64,000 nucleotides of DNA from Hellea sp. (GCA_020628425.1 JAHDEZ010000001.1:116615-180614); one strand, 5' to 3'; counted from the first letter of the stretch, positions 39,869 to 48,821 are shown. Made by a program: numbers and translations. The notes: generated by a model not told the origin, from the letters alone.

Positions 39869-40825
39869 ATGAAAGCCAGACGGCGCAATATTTCTGTCTT
39901 TTCCATGTCGGCACTCGACCTGTTCGCGGCGGCACTGGCGGCGTTTCTGCTCATCGTGGTTGTTCTTTTTCCATATTATAACAAAGGCGGAACGGACGAA
40001 GCCACACTGGAAGAACTAGAAGAAGTGGTAAAACAGCGGCGATTTATAGCCGAACAGGAACAATCAGACCAATCCGTTATTAGGGCGTTACAATCTGAAA
40101 TTAATCTTCTCGACAAGGAATACCGGACATCTGCTGAAAACATGTCTGAGATCGAAGAAAAACTACAAGAAGTCCTGAAGCGCACGACGGAAATTGTCAT
40201 TCCGGATCCAGTTCCCGTTAAACCTGTCGAAGAGCCAACCCCTGAACCGGAACCAGAACCTATCCCTGAGCCGCCACGCAGTACAAATACCGGAGTTGAA
40301 TTTTCTATCCTCGGTTTGGGCACCGATAAAAAAGATGTCGTCATGGTTGTTGATATGTCCGGCTCCATGGTTGCTCACCGGGGCAAAGTTGTCGATGCAC
40401 TCAATGAAATTCTCGACCAGATGACACCCGATCACCGCTTTGCTATTATAGGTTATCGAGGTGGACCTAACTATTCCGTTTATCCACCTGGTGGGCGGCA
40501 AACATCTGTCAATGTTCAATCCATCACCCAGGCCCGGGAGTTTGTTCGACGCCTGCCAAATCAGTTTGGAGGCGGGACCCCGACAAAAGCTGCAATGATG
40601 CGGGCACTGACCTTGAAACCCGAAGCCATCATCTTGATGAGTGACGGAGCGCCGGATGACGGTTCCGGGCGGGGAATTGTTTCCACGGTTACCCGGTCCA
40701 ATACAGGCAATGCGGAAATACATACGGTCGCCATTGGTGAATATACCAAAGACCAACAGCTCACACTTTTTTTACAAGAGTTGGCACGAAACAATGACGG
40801 TCAATTTGTAGGACGTGCCCGATGA
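39869..40825 (+). CDS. VWA-domain protein with MotB/ExbD-like N-terminal TM
   Basis: SALDLFAAALAAFLLIVVVLFPYY; VVMVVDMSGSM; GGTPTKAA; LMSDG. Confidence 0.82.
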   Translation: MKARRRNISVFSMSALDLFAAALAAFLLIVVVLFPYYNKGGTDEATLEELEEVVKQRRFIAEQEQSDQSVIRALQSEINLLDKEYRTSAENMSEIEEKLQEVLKRTTEIVIPDPVPVKPVEEPTPEPEPEPIPEPPRSTNTGVEFSILGLGTDKKDVVMVVDMSGSMVAHRGKVVDALNEILDQMTPDHRFAIIGYRGGPNYSVYPPGGRQTSVNVQSITQAREFVRRLPNQFGGGTPTKAAMMRALTLKPEAIILMSDGAPDDGSGRGIVSTVTRSNTGNAEIHTVAIGEYTKDQQLTLFLQELARNNDGQFVGRAR

Positions 40826-41808
40826 AAAGACGTGCGCGAAATATTGAGATATTCTCGCTCTCATCTGTTGATTTGTTTGCCGCAGCCATGGGTGCATTTG
40901 CCCTACTGACTATAGTGCTGTTGCCCTATTATAAAAAGGTATTGGTGGAGAGAACTCCCGAGAACAACATTGCCGACAAAGCTTTCGCTGAAGGCCTGTC
41001 GCTCGTAGAAACACAAGAAAAACGCAAAGCCCTCGAGGTCAAACGCGACGCACAAAAGCGCAATGTGTCGGACATCGAATCCCGCGAGCAAAAACTGCTG
41101 AATGAATTGCGCGCGGCCGAGGCTTCTCTGGAAGAAAAAATGGCCAAAGCCGAAGCCGCACGGGCCATTCCTTTACCTGAGCCACCCGAGCCCATCCCAG
41201 AACCTAAGCCGGCGCCGCAAGAAGCCGAACCCGTTATAACCTTCCGCTTTTTGGGAATGAAAACCAAGAAGGACGATATCGTCGTAGCCATGGACCTCAA
41301 CAAATGTATGGGCGGTCACGAAGACTCGGTCAATCAGTCGGTCAAGCGGATTATTGACAGCCTGCAGGACAACCATGCCGTTCGTGTTGTAGGTTTCCAG
41401 CAGACTGATAACGGCGCCCGGACAACAAGCTGGCCCACTAGCGGTCTAAAACGTATCAACACGTCTAACCGTAGACAGGCTATTTCCTTTGCAGACGGAC
41501 TAACCCGTCAATTTGGTGGCTCCGCATCTATGCTCGATGCTTTTGATGAAATGCTCGATGGCCCTGGTGAAGCCATTTTCTTGGTCAGTGACGGCCTACC
41601 TAACCCGGCGGCTAATAATGGGCTCAGACCTAATGCAGTCATCCGTGAAATTACACGAATGAACCAGGGACGGAAAGAAATTCACACTGTGGTTGTGGGA
41701 AATTATTTTGACTATAAAGGCACAGTGGAATTTATGGAAAAGCTGGCCGAAGATAATAACGGACAATTTATGGCACTGGCCTCCGGGCGAAGCGGTGTTT
41801 GTGACTAA
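40822..41808 (+). CDS. VWA-like paralog with MotB/ExbD-like N-terminal TM and degenerate MIDAS
   Basis: SSVDLFAAAMGAFALLTIVLLPYY; VVAMDLNKCM replaces DxSxS; LVSDG retained. Confidence 0.8.
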   Translation: MKRRARNIEIFSLSSVDLFAAAMGAFALLTIVLLPYYKKVLVERTPENNIADKAFAEGLSLVETQEKRKALEVKRDAQKRNVSDIESREQKLLNELRAAEASLEEKMAKAEAARAIPLPEPPEPIPEPKPAPQEAEPVITFRFLGMKTKKDDIVVAMDLNKCMGGHEDSVNQSVKRIIDSLQDNHAVRVVGFQQTDNGARTTSWPTSGLKRINTSNRRQAISFADGLTRQFGGSASMLDAFDEMLDGPGEAIFLVSDGLPNPAANNGLRPNAVIREITRMNQGRKEIHTVVVGNYFDYKGTVEFMEKLAEDNNGQFMALASGRSGVCD

Positions 41809-41820
41809 AGGACGATAAAC

Positions 41821-42582
41821 ATGAAATATTTCAATACGATGCGCCGAGTGGCCGTTTACGCTATCGCCCTGGTTGCCGCTTTGGTTTTTATCGGGATCAT
41901 GTATTTCACCTTGGGTGACACGCTCCGGGATATATTGTTGGATGCGGATGCCGGTTATTGGCCTTTCACCATCCAAAACATTATGTGGATTGCGCTGTTC
42001 TTTGGCTTTGGCGAATTATTCTTACGATGGAGCGCCGCCACGGATGAAGAAAGTCAGCTGGCGCGCAAATATCTCCCGACAGATGGCCGCAGGCTTGATG
42101 CCGGCACAATCCAAAAAATTCGCGATGGTATTGTGAACCGTAAATACGGGCTCGACGCCTTCTTGCCACGCATGATTCAAAGAACACTAGATCAGTATTC
42201 AGTCTCGCGCAAAACCGATCAGGCCATTTCCGTTTTAAACTCATCTCTTGAGCTTTACATGCACGAAATTGACCTGCGATATTCCACCCTGCGTTATCTC
42301 ACTTGGCTTATCCCGTCTTTGGGATTTATCGGGACGGTTATGGGGATCATGCTAGCCTTGAATTATGCAGGCGTGCCCGGCAATGCAGAGTCTGAAACTT
42401 TCCTATATGAGGTGACCTCCCGTTTGGGGGTAGCCTTTACCACAACCTTGTTGGCTTTGATCATGTCGGCCGTTCTGGTCCTGGTCCAAAGCATCATTCA
42501 ATCGAAGGAAGAACGGGCACTCAATGAGGCCGGTCAATACTGTCTAGATAATCTGATTTTACGTCTCGAAGATGAGGACTAA
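41821..42582 (+). CDS. MotA/TolQ/ExbB-like proton channel family protein
   Basis: LIPSLGFIGTVMGIMLAL...SRLGVAFTTTLLALIMSAVLVLVQSI. Confidence 0.78.
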   Translation: MKYFNTMRRVAVYAIALVAALVFIGIMYFTLGDTLRDILLDADAGYWPFTIQNIMWIALFFGFGELFLRWSAATDEESQLARKYLPTDGRRLDAGTIQKIRDGIVNRKYGLDAFLPRMIQRTLDQYSVSRKTDQAISVLNSSLELYMHEIDLRYSTLRYLTWLIPSLGFIGTVMGIMLALNYAGVPGNAESETFLYEVTSRLGVAFTTTLLALIMSAVLVLVQSIIQSKEERALNEAGQYCLDNLILRLEDED

Positions 42583-42584
42583 TC

Positions 42585-44792
42585 GTGAGCGATAATAACA
42601 CTACAGATTCCGACTGGGCCCCGGTTGGGGAACTACAGAACCGGGTAGAACTAAAGACCAGTTCTAAAGCCATGATCGGACTTATTGCGCTGGCGGCTTT
42701 CATCATTGCGCTTGGAATTTACATTATCATCAATGATGACGGCGGAACGTTTAGGGTTCGCAAGGTTGGCCGCTTTTCTGAATGGTTGGCAGGTCGTCTA
42801 GTTACCGGCGCCGGCATTATCGGCGTTTTGAGCGGACTATTCTTTTTACTAAAACCCAACCGCTTCACTCTAACTCGCGAAGGCTTCGATTATTCTGGAA
42901 TGCGCGGAACGGGTTCGGAAAAATGGACTGAGGTCTCTGAATTTTTGATCAGAGAAATTGCGGTCGACAAGCGCAGCAAAGCCTATACCGTGGTTTATTC
43001 AAGGCTGGACCTTGAAGGCAATCCAACAGAGTTACAAACCATAAAAGAAACATACGGCATGAAACCAGAAGAGTTTCAAACCTTACTCAATGATTTCCGC
43101 ATGCGGGCCATTCAGCATAGCGATAATCCCAATCTAGCGAATTCCGTTTTTAGATCAGATAACGAAAGCTCGAATGATGACTGGACACCTGGTGTGTTGG
43201 ACACAGATGACGATGGCTATAAGGTCGGACAGGAACGGGCGCCCTGGCTCAAATGGGGGCTGGGCGGCTTGTTATTGTCCTTAGTGGCAGCCGGTGCAAT
43301 ATATCTGGGCTCTATTTGGTTTTTCGACAATGCACCCGAGAAGAAGATTGAATTCCCAAGCGGTAATGCTTCTGTGGCCAATGGCGGCCCTGATTCAAAC
43401 GAGGCCCCACCAAAATCCGCCGACGATTTAGCCTGGGTTGAAGCCCTCGAAAAGGATACCCTGCAGGGCTACAAGGACTACATAGAAGCTTTCCCAGAGG
43501 GTCGGTATGTGGACAAGGCGCAAGCCGAAATCGATGTTTATGACGACGAAGCCTGGGCCATTGCCGAAGAGCGCAACACCATCGCTGGCTATGAAGACTA
43601 TCTGACAGAATGGCCTGAGGGCAAGCATGCCCCAAAAGCGCAAGAGCTTATAGACCAGATGAAGAAGGCTATTGAGGCCGCAGAAAAAGACGCCGCAGAA
43701 AAGGCCGAACAGGCTCGGCGCGAAGCCGCTGCTCGAGCCGCAAGAGACCGTCAGGCTTGGTCTACGGCCGAGACTGCTAATACGGTTCAGAGCTATCAGC
43801 GATATCTGGGTGAATTCCCATCCGGTCAAAACGCAGCTGAAGCGCAATCTCGGATCGATCGCTTCATGGCTGACGCCGCAACTGCTGAGGCAAATGCCAT
43901 TGAACAGTCTGCGTGGAATACGGCGAAAACCAGCAATACGGCGGAAAGCTATCAAACTTACCTGTCCAGCTATCCCAATGGTGCCTATGCGCCTCTGGCC
44001 AAGGCAGCCCTCGAAGAACTCCGCCCATCACCGGGCCGAACTTTTCAGGATTGCAATGTCTGCCCCATGATGAAGACTTTAGATAGCGGCACTGCGCAAT
44101 TAGGCGCTTCAGGTTCAGAACCGGGCGTGAAACCCAATGAACAGCCTAAACGGCCTGTTATTTTCAGTACGCCTTTTTCCATCAGCTTGACCGAAGTGAC
44201 TTTCGCGCAATGGGGCGCTTGCGTCTCTGACGGTGGCTGCTCAGGTCAGCCCAATGACAATGGCTGGGGCAGAGGAAATCGACCGGTTATCAATGTCTCT
44301 TGGGACGATGCCCAAAAATATGCCCAGTGGTTGTCCAACAAGACTGGGCACAAATACAGCCTTCCGTCGGAAGCCCAATGGGAATATGCGGCCCGCGGCG
44401 GCGAAACAGGACATTATATGGGCGGATCGCAGGCTGCACTCTGTGCGTTCGCCAATGGTGCCGGCAATGAATCTGGCCTGACCTGGGCCAATATAACCTG
44501 TTCTGACTTATCTTCTGATAGAACCCTGCCGGTCGGTAGTCTGTCCGCCAATAAGTTCGGCATCAAAGATATGTTGGGTAATGTGCAAGAGTGGGTGCTA
44601 GACTGCAATACACTTAACCTGAAAGACGCACCGACCAATGGCGAACCGGACCTGCGTGGCTCTTGCAATCAGCGCATTGTTCGAGGCGGGTCGTGGTTCT
44701 CACCACCAGCGGGTCTGCGTTTTACAGCGCGTGAAAATCAGCGCCGCGGTGACAGCAATGACTTCACAGGCTTTAGAGTGGTCCGGAACTGA
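42585..44792 (+). CDS. multi-TM protein with four repeats and C-terminal SUMF1/FGE-like domain
   Basis: Three TM segments; four copies of AWxxAxxxNTxxxYxxYLxxxPxGxxAxxAxxxI; INVSWDDAQKYAQWLSNKTGHKYSLPSEAQWEYAARGG. Confidence 0.85.
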   Translation: MSDNNTTDSDWAPVGELQNRVELKTSSKAMIGLIALAAFIIALGIYIIINDDGGTFRVRKVGRFSEWLAGRLVTGAGIIGVLSGLFFLLKPNRFTLTREGFDYSGMRGTGSEKWTEVSEFLIREIAVDKRSKAYTVVYSRLDLEGNPTELQTIKETYGMKPEEFQTLLNDFRMRAIQHSDNPNLANSVFRSDNESSNDDWTPGVLDTDDDGYKVGQERAPWLKWGLGGLLLSLVAAGAIYLGSIWFFDNAPEKKIEFPSGNASVANGGPDSNEAPPKSADDLAWVEALEKDTLQGYKDYIEAFPEGRYVDKAQAEIDVYDDEAWAIAEERNTIAGYEDYLTEWPEGKHAPKAQELIDQMKKAIEAAEKDAAEKAEQARREAAARAARDRQAWSTAETANTVQSYQRYLGEFPSGQNAAEAQSRIDRFMADAATAEANAIEQSAWNTAKTSNTAESYQTYLSSYPNGAYAPLAKAALEELRPSPGRTFQDCNVCPMMKTLDSGTAQLGASGSEPGVKPNEQPKRPVIFSTPFSISLTEVTFAQWGACVSDGGCSGQPNDNGWGRGNRPVINVSWDDAQKYAQWLSNKTGHKYSLPSEAQWEYAARGGETGHYMGGSQAALCAFANGAGNESGLTWANITCSDLSSDRTLPVGSLSANKFGIKDMLGNVQEWVLDCNTLNLKDAPTNGEPDLRGSCNQRIVRGGSWFSPPAGLRFTARENQRRGDSNDFTGFRVVRN

Positions 44793-44818
44793 TAAAATAT
44801 TTTTCCATATCCACAGGA

Positions 44819-45238
44819 TTGATTGCATTTCTCTCAGCATGCCAACCTATGCCTGCTGATCCGGTTGAAACTGATGGGCTATTGACATGGGAAAACTTTG
44901 GCGAACCTCACCCCAAAATTATTGAAGGCGGTTTTCCAAGCCAACTCAATATTGATCAATTAATGAAGAATGATGAATGTCATGTAGTCATCGAATTCGG
45001 GAGCTATGCGACTGGCATCTCCCTACCTCATGCAGCAAACGTGAAAACCTGGCTTTTAAACTCGCCTGATGTCGAAAGCATATACCGGATATATTGGGGT
45101 AAAGAAGGCGAAGTCAGTTTTTGCGCAAAAGTTTCAGATATTTCACGACGTCAAAAAGTCATCCATGGACTCAACTTGATGGTCTTGAATACTGGTCCGG
45201 TTTTGAACGGCTCGGTAAGCAAGGCACGCGCTAATTAA
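44819..45238 (+). CDS. small hypothetical lipoprotein
   Basis: LSAC lipobox; only non-ATG starts available (TTG 44819 or CTG 44789). Confidence 0.5.
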   Translation: MIAFLSACQPMPADPVETDGLLTWENFGEPHPKIIEGGFPSQLNIDQLMKNDECHVVIEFGSYATGISLPHAANVKTWLLNSPDVESIYRIYWGKEGEVSFCAKVSDISRRQKVIHGLNLMVLNTGPVLNGSVSKARAN

Positions 45239-45408
45239 AGTAGCGACATCTATCACTTTTTTGATAAATATGTAGAAATACAATTCGATTAAATTTTTTC
45301 TATTTATTTTCAACAACTTGACTGTGGTGAACAGGTAAGAACCTGTCCAATTGTTCATTTTTCTGACAGGTCACATTCATATGCCACTCATACGGATTCT
45401 GGTATATA

Positions 45409-47595
45409 ATGATCATTATGAAGAAACTTGCTCTTATCCTTGCTTTTTCCGTATCCACTTCAGCGTTGATGGCCCCACAGGCTTTAGCGCAGGATAATAC
45501 AACTAATCCCGATACACGTCAGACAGATCAATCCGAAGATGATTGGCGGAAATCCCGCAAAGTCAAAGACGAAAAAGAAGTCTTTGAGGACATTCTCGAT
45601 ACGATAACAAATGGCGGATATAATATAGACAAGCCACAACCTAGCGAAGTCGAGACCTTACCGGAAGAGAGCTACCGCCATGTCATGAAAGAGCGGGCTC
45701 GTGTCATGGCCGAGACCGATCCCGGTCAGCCTATCGATGATAGCTATAACCCATCCGAAGCCGCTAAGGCTGATCCTGAACTCAAGAAACAGGAAGAAGA
45801 AGCATGGGAGATCATTATGACTGATCTCAAGAGCGCTAATGGGCAGCAACCCGGCCAACAACAGGGTGGACAAGGCGGCGAGCATAAGGTTGCCGTTGCT
45901 GGACAGAATACAGGTGGCAGCGCCCGCGATACCAGTATTCGTGGCGGCTCGTCAGCCTCTGCTTCCGATATCATGAATGCCATTAAGAATGGCGGAATGG
46001 GTCAGGGCGGTCAGCCCGGACAATCAGGTCAGAGCGGTCAAAGTCAGCAACAGGCCAGCAATGGACAATCCGGTCAACAAGGTCAAAGTCAGCAACAAGC
46101 CAGCAATCAAGGCCCGCGAGGTGGGTCTGCGCAATCCATCATGGAGATTATGAGCGGTATTCGAGGCAGTAGCCCGTCAGGGACACCATCAGGTCAACCG
46201 GGTGGTCAAGGTACAAGTCAGCAAAGCGCACAACGCGGAGGCGCATCGACATCCGCATCTTCCATCTTAAATGGTTTGGGGCAAAGCCCAACCGGTTCTC
46301 CGAACGGATCTCCCCTCGGAACGTCGCCTTCCGGTTCACCAACAGGTCAACCTGGTGGCCAAGCTAGCAACCAGCAAAGCGGGCCACGTGGCGGTTCCTC
46401 GGCCTCGGCAGCTTCAATTCTTAACGGAATTCGGGGTGGCCAAGGTCAAAGCCCAACCGGCTCTCCATTTGGGACGTCGCCAACCGGGGCTCCCACGGGT
46501 TCGCCAAGCGGACAATCCGGTGGCGCATCTTCATCGGCCTCGTCCGTTCTTAACGGACTCAGTCAAGGTCAGGGTCAAACCCCGACCGGATCCCAAAATG
46601 GATCACCTACAGGTACGTCGCCAACAGGCAGCTCAACGGGGTCACAAAGCGGATCTCAAAATGGACAACCAAGCGGTCAAAGCGGTGGGTCATCGTCATC
46701 TGCATCTTCCCTCTTAAATGGGATGAGCGGTCAAGGGCAATCCGGTCAGTCCGCAGGACAAAGCGCTCAGTCAGCACAATCGGCCGCCCAAGCCGCAGGA
46801 CAGGCGGCGGCGCAGGCCGCTCAGTCTGCAAGTGCGGCAGCCGCCCGAGCAGCACAATCCGGAAGCTCACAAAGCGCGTCCGACTCGGCACGGGCTCAAG
46901 CCGCGGCTCAATCTGCCCAGGCCGCCGCTAATCAGGCGAGCGCCGCCGCTGCACAAGCGGCAAATGCGACGAGTGCCGGAGAAGCTCAAGCCGCCGCACA
47001 AACTGCGCAAAACGCAGCTGCTCAGGCCCAACAAGCTGCCAACCAGGCTGCCGCCGCTGCTTCCGGTCAGCAGCCCGCTGAATACATGCGGGGATCGCAA
47101 GCGACAGCTCAGGCTGCTGCTCAGGCTGCTCAGCAAGCCGCATCCCGTGCCGCACAATCAGCCAATAGCGCCGCCGATAATGCCATGGCGAGCCGTAGCT
47201 CTGAGAGCTTTGCGCAATCCGCTGCGGCTACGGCCGCTGCACAAGCCGCGCAACAAGCCAATTTAGAGGCTCGTGAGGCTGCAGAGCGAGCACAAAATGC
47301 CACAAGTGCCAGCGAAGCCGAAACAGCAGCGGGGCAGGCTCAAGCAGCCGCGCAAGCTGCGCAAGAGGCTGCCGCCCAAGCCGCTCAAGCCGCAGGACAT
47401 TCAGACGGGCAGGTTTGTGAAAATCCGGAAAACTGCCCTCATGAGCATGACGAAACGGGCAATCATACTGATGGATCACCGAACGGTACGGAAAACGGAA
47501 CCGGTTATACGCCAATTGACAGTTCCAGCTCTCAAGGCGGCACAACCAGTGCTTATGAATATATCCGTCGTCAGCAAGAACAAGGCGGAAACTAA
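45409..47595 (+). CDS. secreted Gly/Ser/Gln/Ala-rich modular repeat protein
   Basis: Signal peptide LALILAFSVSTSALMAPQALAQ; six GGSSxSASxxLNGxxxG modules, then A/Q-rich region and Cys/His-rich tail. Confidence 0.75.
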   Translation: MIIMKKLALILAFSVSTSALMAPQALAQDNTTNPDTRQTDQSEDDWRKSRKVKDEKEVFEDILDTITNGGYNIDKPQPSEVETLPEESYRHVMKERARVMAETDPGQPIDDSYNPSEAAKADPELKKQEEEAWEIIMTDLKSANGQQPGQQQGGQGGEHKVAVAGQNTGGSARDTSIRGGSSASASDIMNAIKNGGMGQGGQPGQSGQSGQSQQQASNGQSGQQGQSQQQASNQGPRGGSAQSIMEIMSGIRGSSPSGTPSGQPGGQGTSQQSAQRGGASTSASSILNGLGQSPTGSPNGSPLGTSPSGSPTGQPGGQASNQQSGPRGGSSASAASILNGIRGGQGQSPTGSPFGTSPTGAPTGSPSGQSGGASSSASSVLNGLSQGQGQTPTGSQNGSPTGTSPTGSSTGSQSGSQNGQPSGQSGGSSSSASSLLNGMSGQGQSGQSAGQSAQSAQSAAQAAGQAAAQAAQSASAAAARAAQSGSSQSASDSARAQAAAQSAQAAANQASAAAAQAANATSAGEAQAAAQTAQNAAAQAQQAANQAAAAASGQQPAEYMRGSQATAQAAAQAAQQAASRAAQSANSAADNAMASRSSESFAQSAAATAAAQAAQQANLEAREAAERAQNATSASEAETAAGQAQAAAQAAQEAAAQAAQAAGHSDGQVCENPENCPHEHDETGNHTDGSPNGTENGTGYTPIDSSSSQGGTTSAYEYIRRQQEQGGN
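45940..46745 (+). repeat. degenerate coding tandem repeats in the 728-aa protein
   Basis: Six module copies; includes 27/28 identical units at 46036 and 46081 (45-bp period). Confidence 0.8.
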
Positions 47596-47655
47596 GTCCG
47601 CCGACCGTTCAAGGAATCCGTGCCTTGCCAAAACTAATAAGGTATTCGTGCTGAT

Positions 47656-48819
47656 CTAAATCAGCAAACCGCCAATAGGCGCCGCGCGGTTCCCTGGAAA
47701 TACAGTTTCGGCGATGTAGGCCTCCGAAACCCCTAAATGTCCCATCAGCATAGATTTAAAGATGCCTTCGCAGGCATTAACTGGACGTAAGTCGCGACCC
47801 TCATAAAGGGAGCGATTATCCAGACCCGGCCAATGCCCGGCAATGCGGCCACCATTGACGGCACCACCGGCCAACATAACCAATCCACCTGTACCGTGAT
47901 CAGTTCCCCGGTTTCCATTCTCGGCGGCCGTTCGGCCAAATTCGCTGACGATCATTATCACCGTTTTATCCCAGACCGGATCAAGTCCGGTCTTAAGATA
48001 GCCAACAGCATTATCCAACTGACGGAACAAACGGGTCAATCGGGACATTTGATCAAAATGAGTATCCCAACCTTGAGATTCTATGACTGCAATTCTTGGC
48101 CCGTCGGGCATTGCCAGAAGTTGCCCGGCAGCCTCGGCCGACCGACGTAGACTATCTCCGCCCAATAGTTTTTTCCCCATCATGCCGGGTTCGCTGAGCA
48201 TTGGGTCCATAGCAGCTCTCGCATCGTTCAAGGCCTTGGAAAACAGCGGATCAGCGCCATAGGTCTGACTAACGCGCTCAAGAAAAGCGTCACTAACATC
48301 TGGCAGCTCGGACTCGCTCCACGTTTGTATATTCGCGGATCCTTTGAGAATGAGGGGGGTACGCGCGCCGACCGATAGACCCAAACGTTTGTCGCCAACT
48401 GAAAGACCTGAAATTGCCCGGTTGAGCCAACCATCATGCGATCCAAAGGGTTTACCGGTCCCGTTTTCAAGCAGGTTTTGCGCATCAAAATGCGAACGTT
48501 CTCGATAGCTTGTCGCCGCAGCAGGTATAAGCGCAAGATCTCCACCAAGGTAAAGACTATGTAATTGCGTCAATTCAGGATGGAGACCAAAATGACCGCC
48601 GATCTTTAACGGATTTTCCACTTGCAGACGGGGGCGCAATGAACGGTAATTTGGATCCCCATAAGGTACCAGTGCATGTAAACTGTCCAGGGCACCTCGC
48701 AGAAAAACCATAACGAAACGACTATCAGTCGGTGCATTGGCAAAAGCAAATCCGGGCGCCAGAGCAGCACCTGTCAAACCAACGGCAGTAGATTGTAGAA
48801 ATAAGCGACGGTCCATCAT
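47656..48819 (-). CDS. DUF1501 domain protein with Tat-like signal
   Basis: MMDRRLFLQSTAVGLTGAALAPGFAFA; IVSEFGRTAAENGNRGTDHGTGGLVMLAGG. Confidence 0.9.
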   Translation of the reverse strand: MMDRRLFLQSTAVGLTGAALAPGFAFANAPTDSRFVMVFLRGALDSLHALVPYGDPNYRSLRPRLQVENPLKIGGHFGLHPELTQLHSLYLGGDLALIPAAATSYRERSHFDAQNLLENGTGKPFGSHDGWLNRAISGLSVGDKRLGLSVGARTPLILKGSANIQTWSESELPDVSDAFLERVSQTYGADPLFSKALNDARAAMDPMLSEPGMMGKKLLGGDSLRRSAEAAGQLLAMPDGPRIAVIESQGWDTHFDQMSRLTRLFRQLDNAVGYLKTGLDPVWDKTVIMIVSEFGRTAAENGNRGTDHGTGGLVMLAGGAVNGGRIAGHWPGLDNRSLYEGRDLRPVNACEGIFKSMLMGHLGVSEAYIAETVFPGNRAAPIGGLLI

Positions 48820-48821
48820 AA

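Noticed and set aside
45329-45342. GAAC-AGGTAA-GAAC resembling a LexA box
   Set aside because: Spacer is N6, not the N7 required by the alphaproteobacterial SOS motif.
46271-47266. Long alternative-frame ORFs (148, 144, 96, 94 aa) inside the repeat gene
   Set aside because: Consequence of low-complexity codon composition; the signal-peptide frame explains the region.
47649-47666. TGCTGAT-ctaa-ATCAGCA hairpin as intrinsic terminator between convergent genes
   Set aside because: 7-bp stem but no U-tract on either strand; centred on the DUF1501 stop codon.
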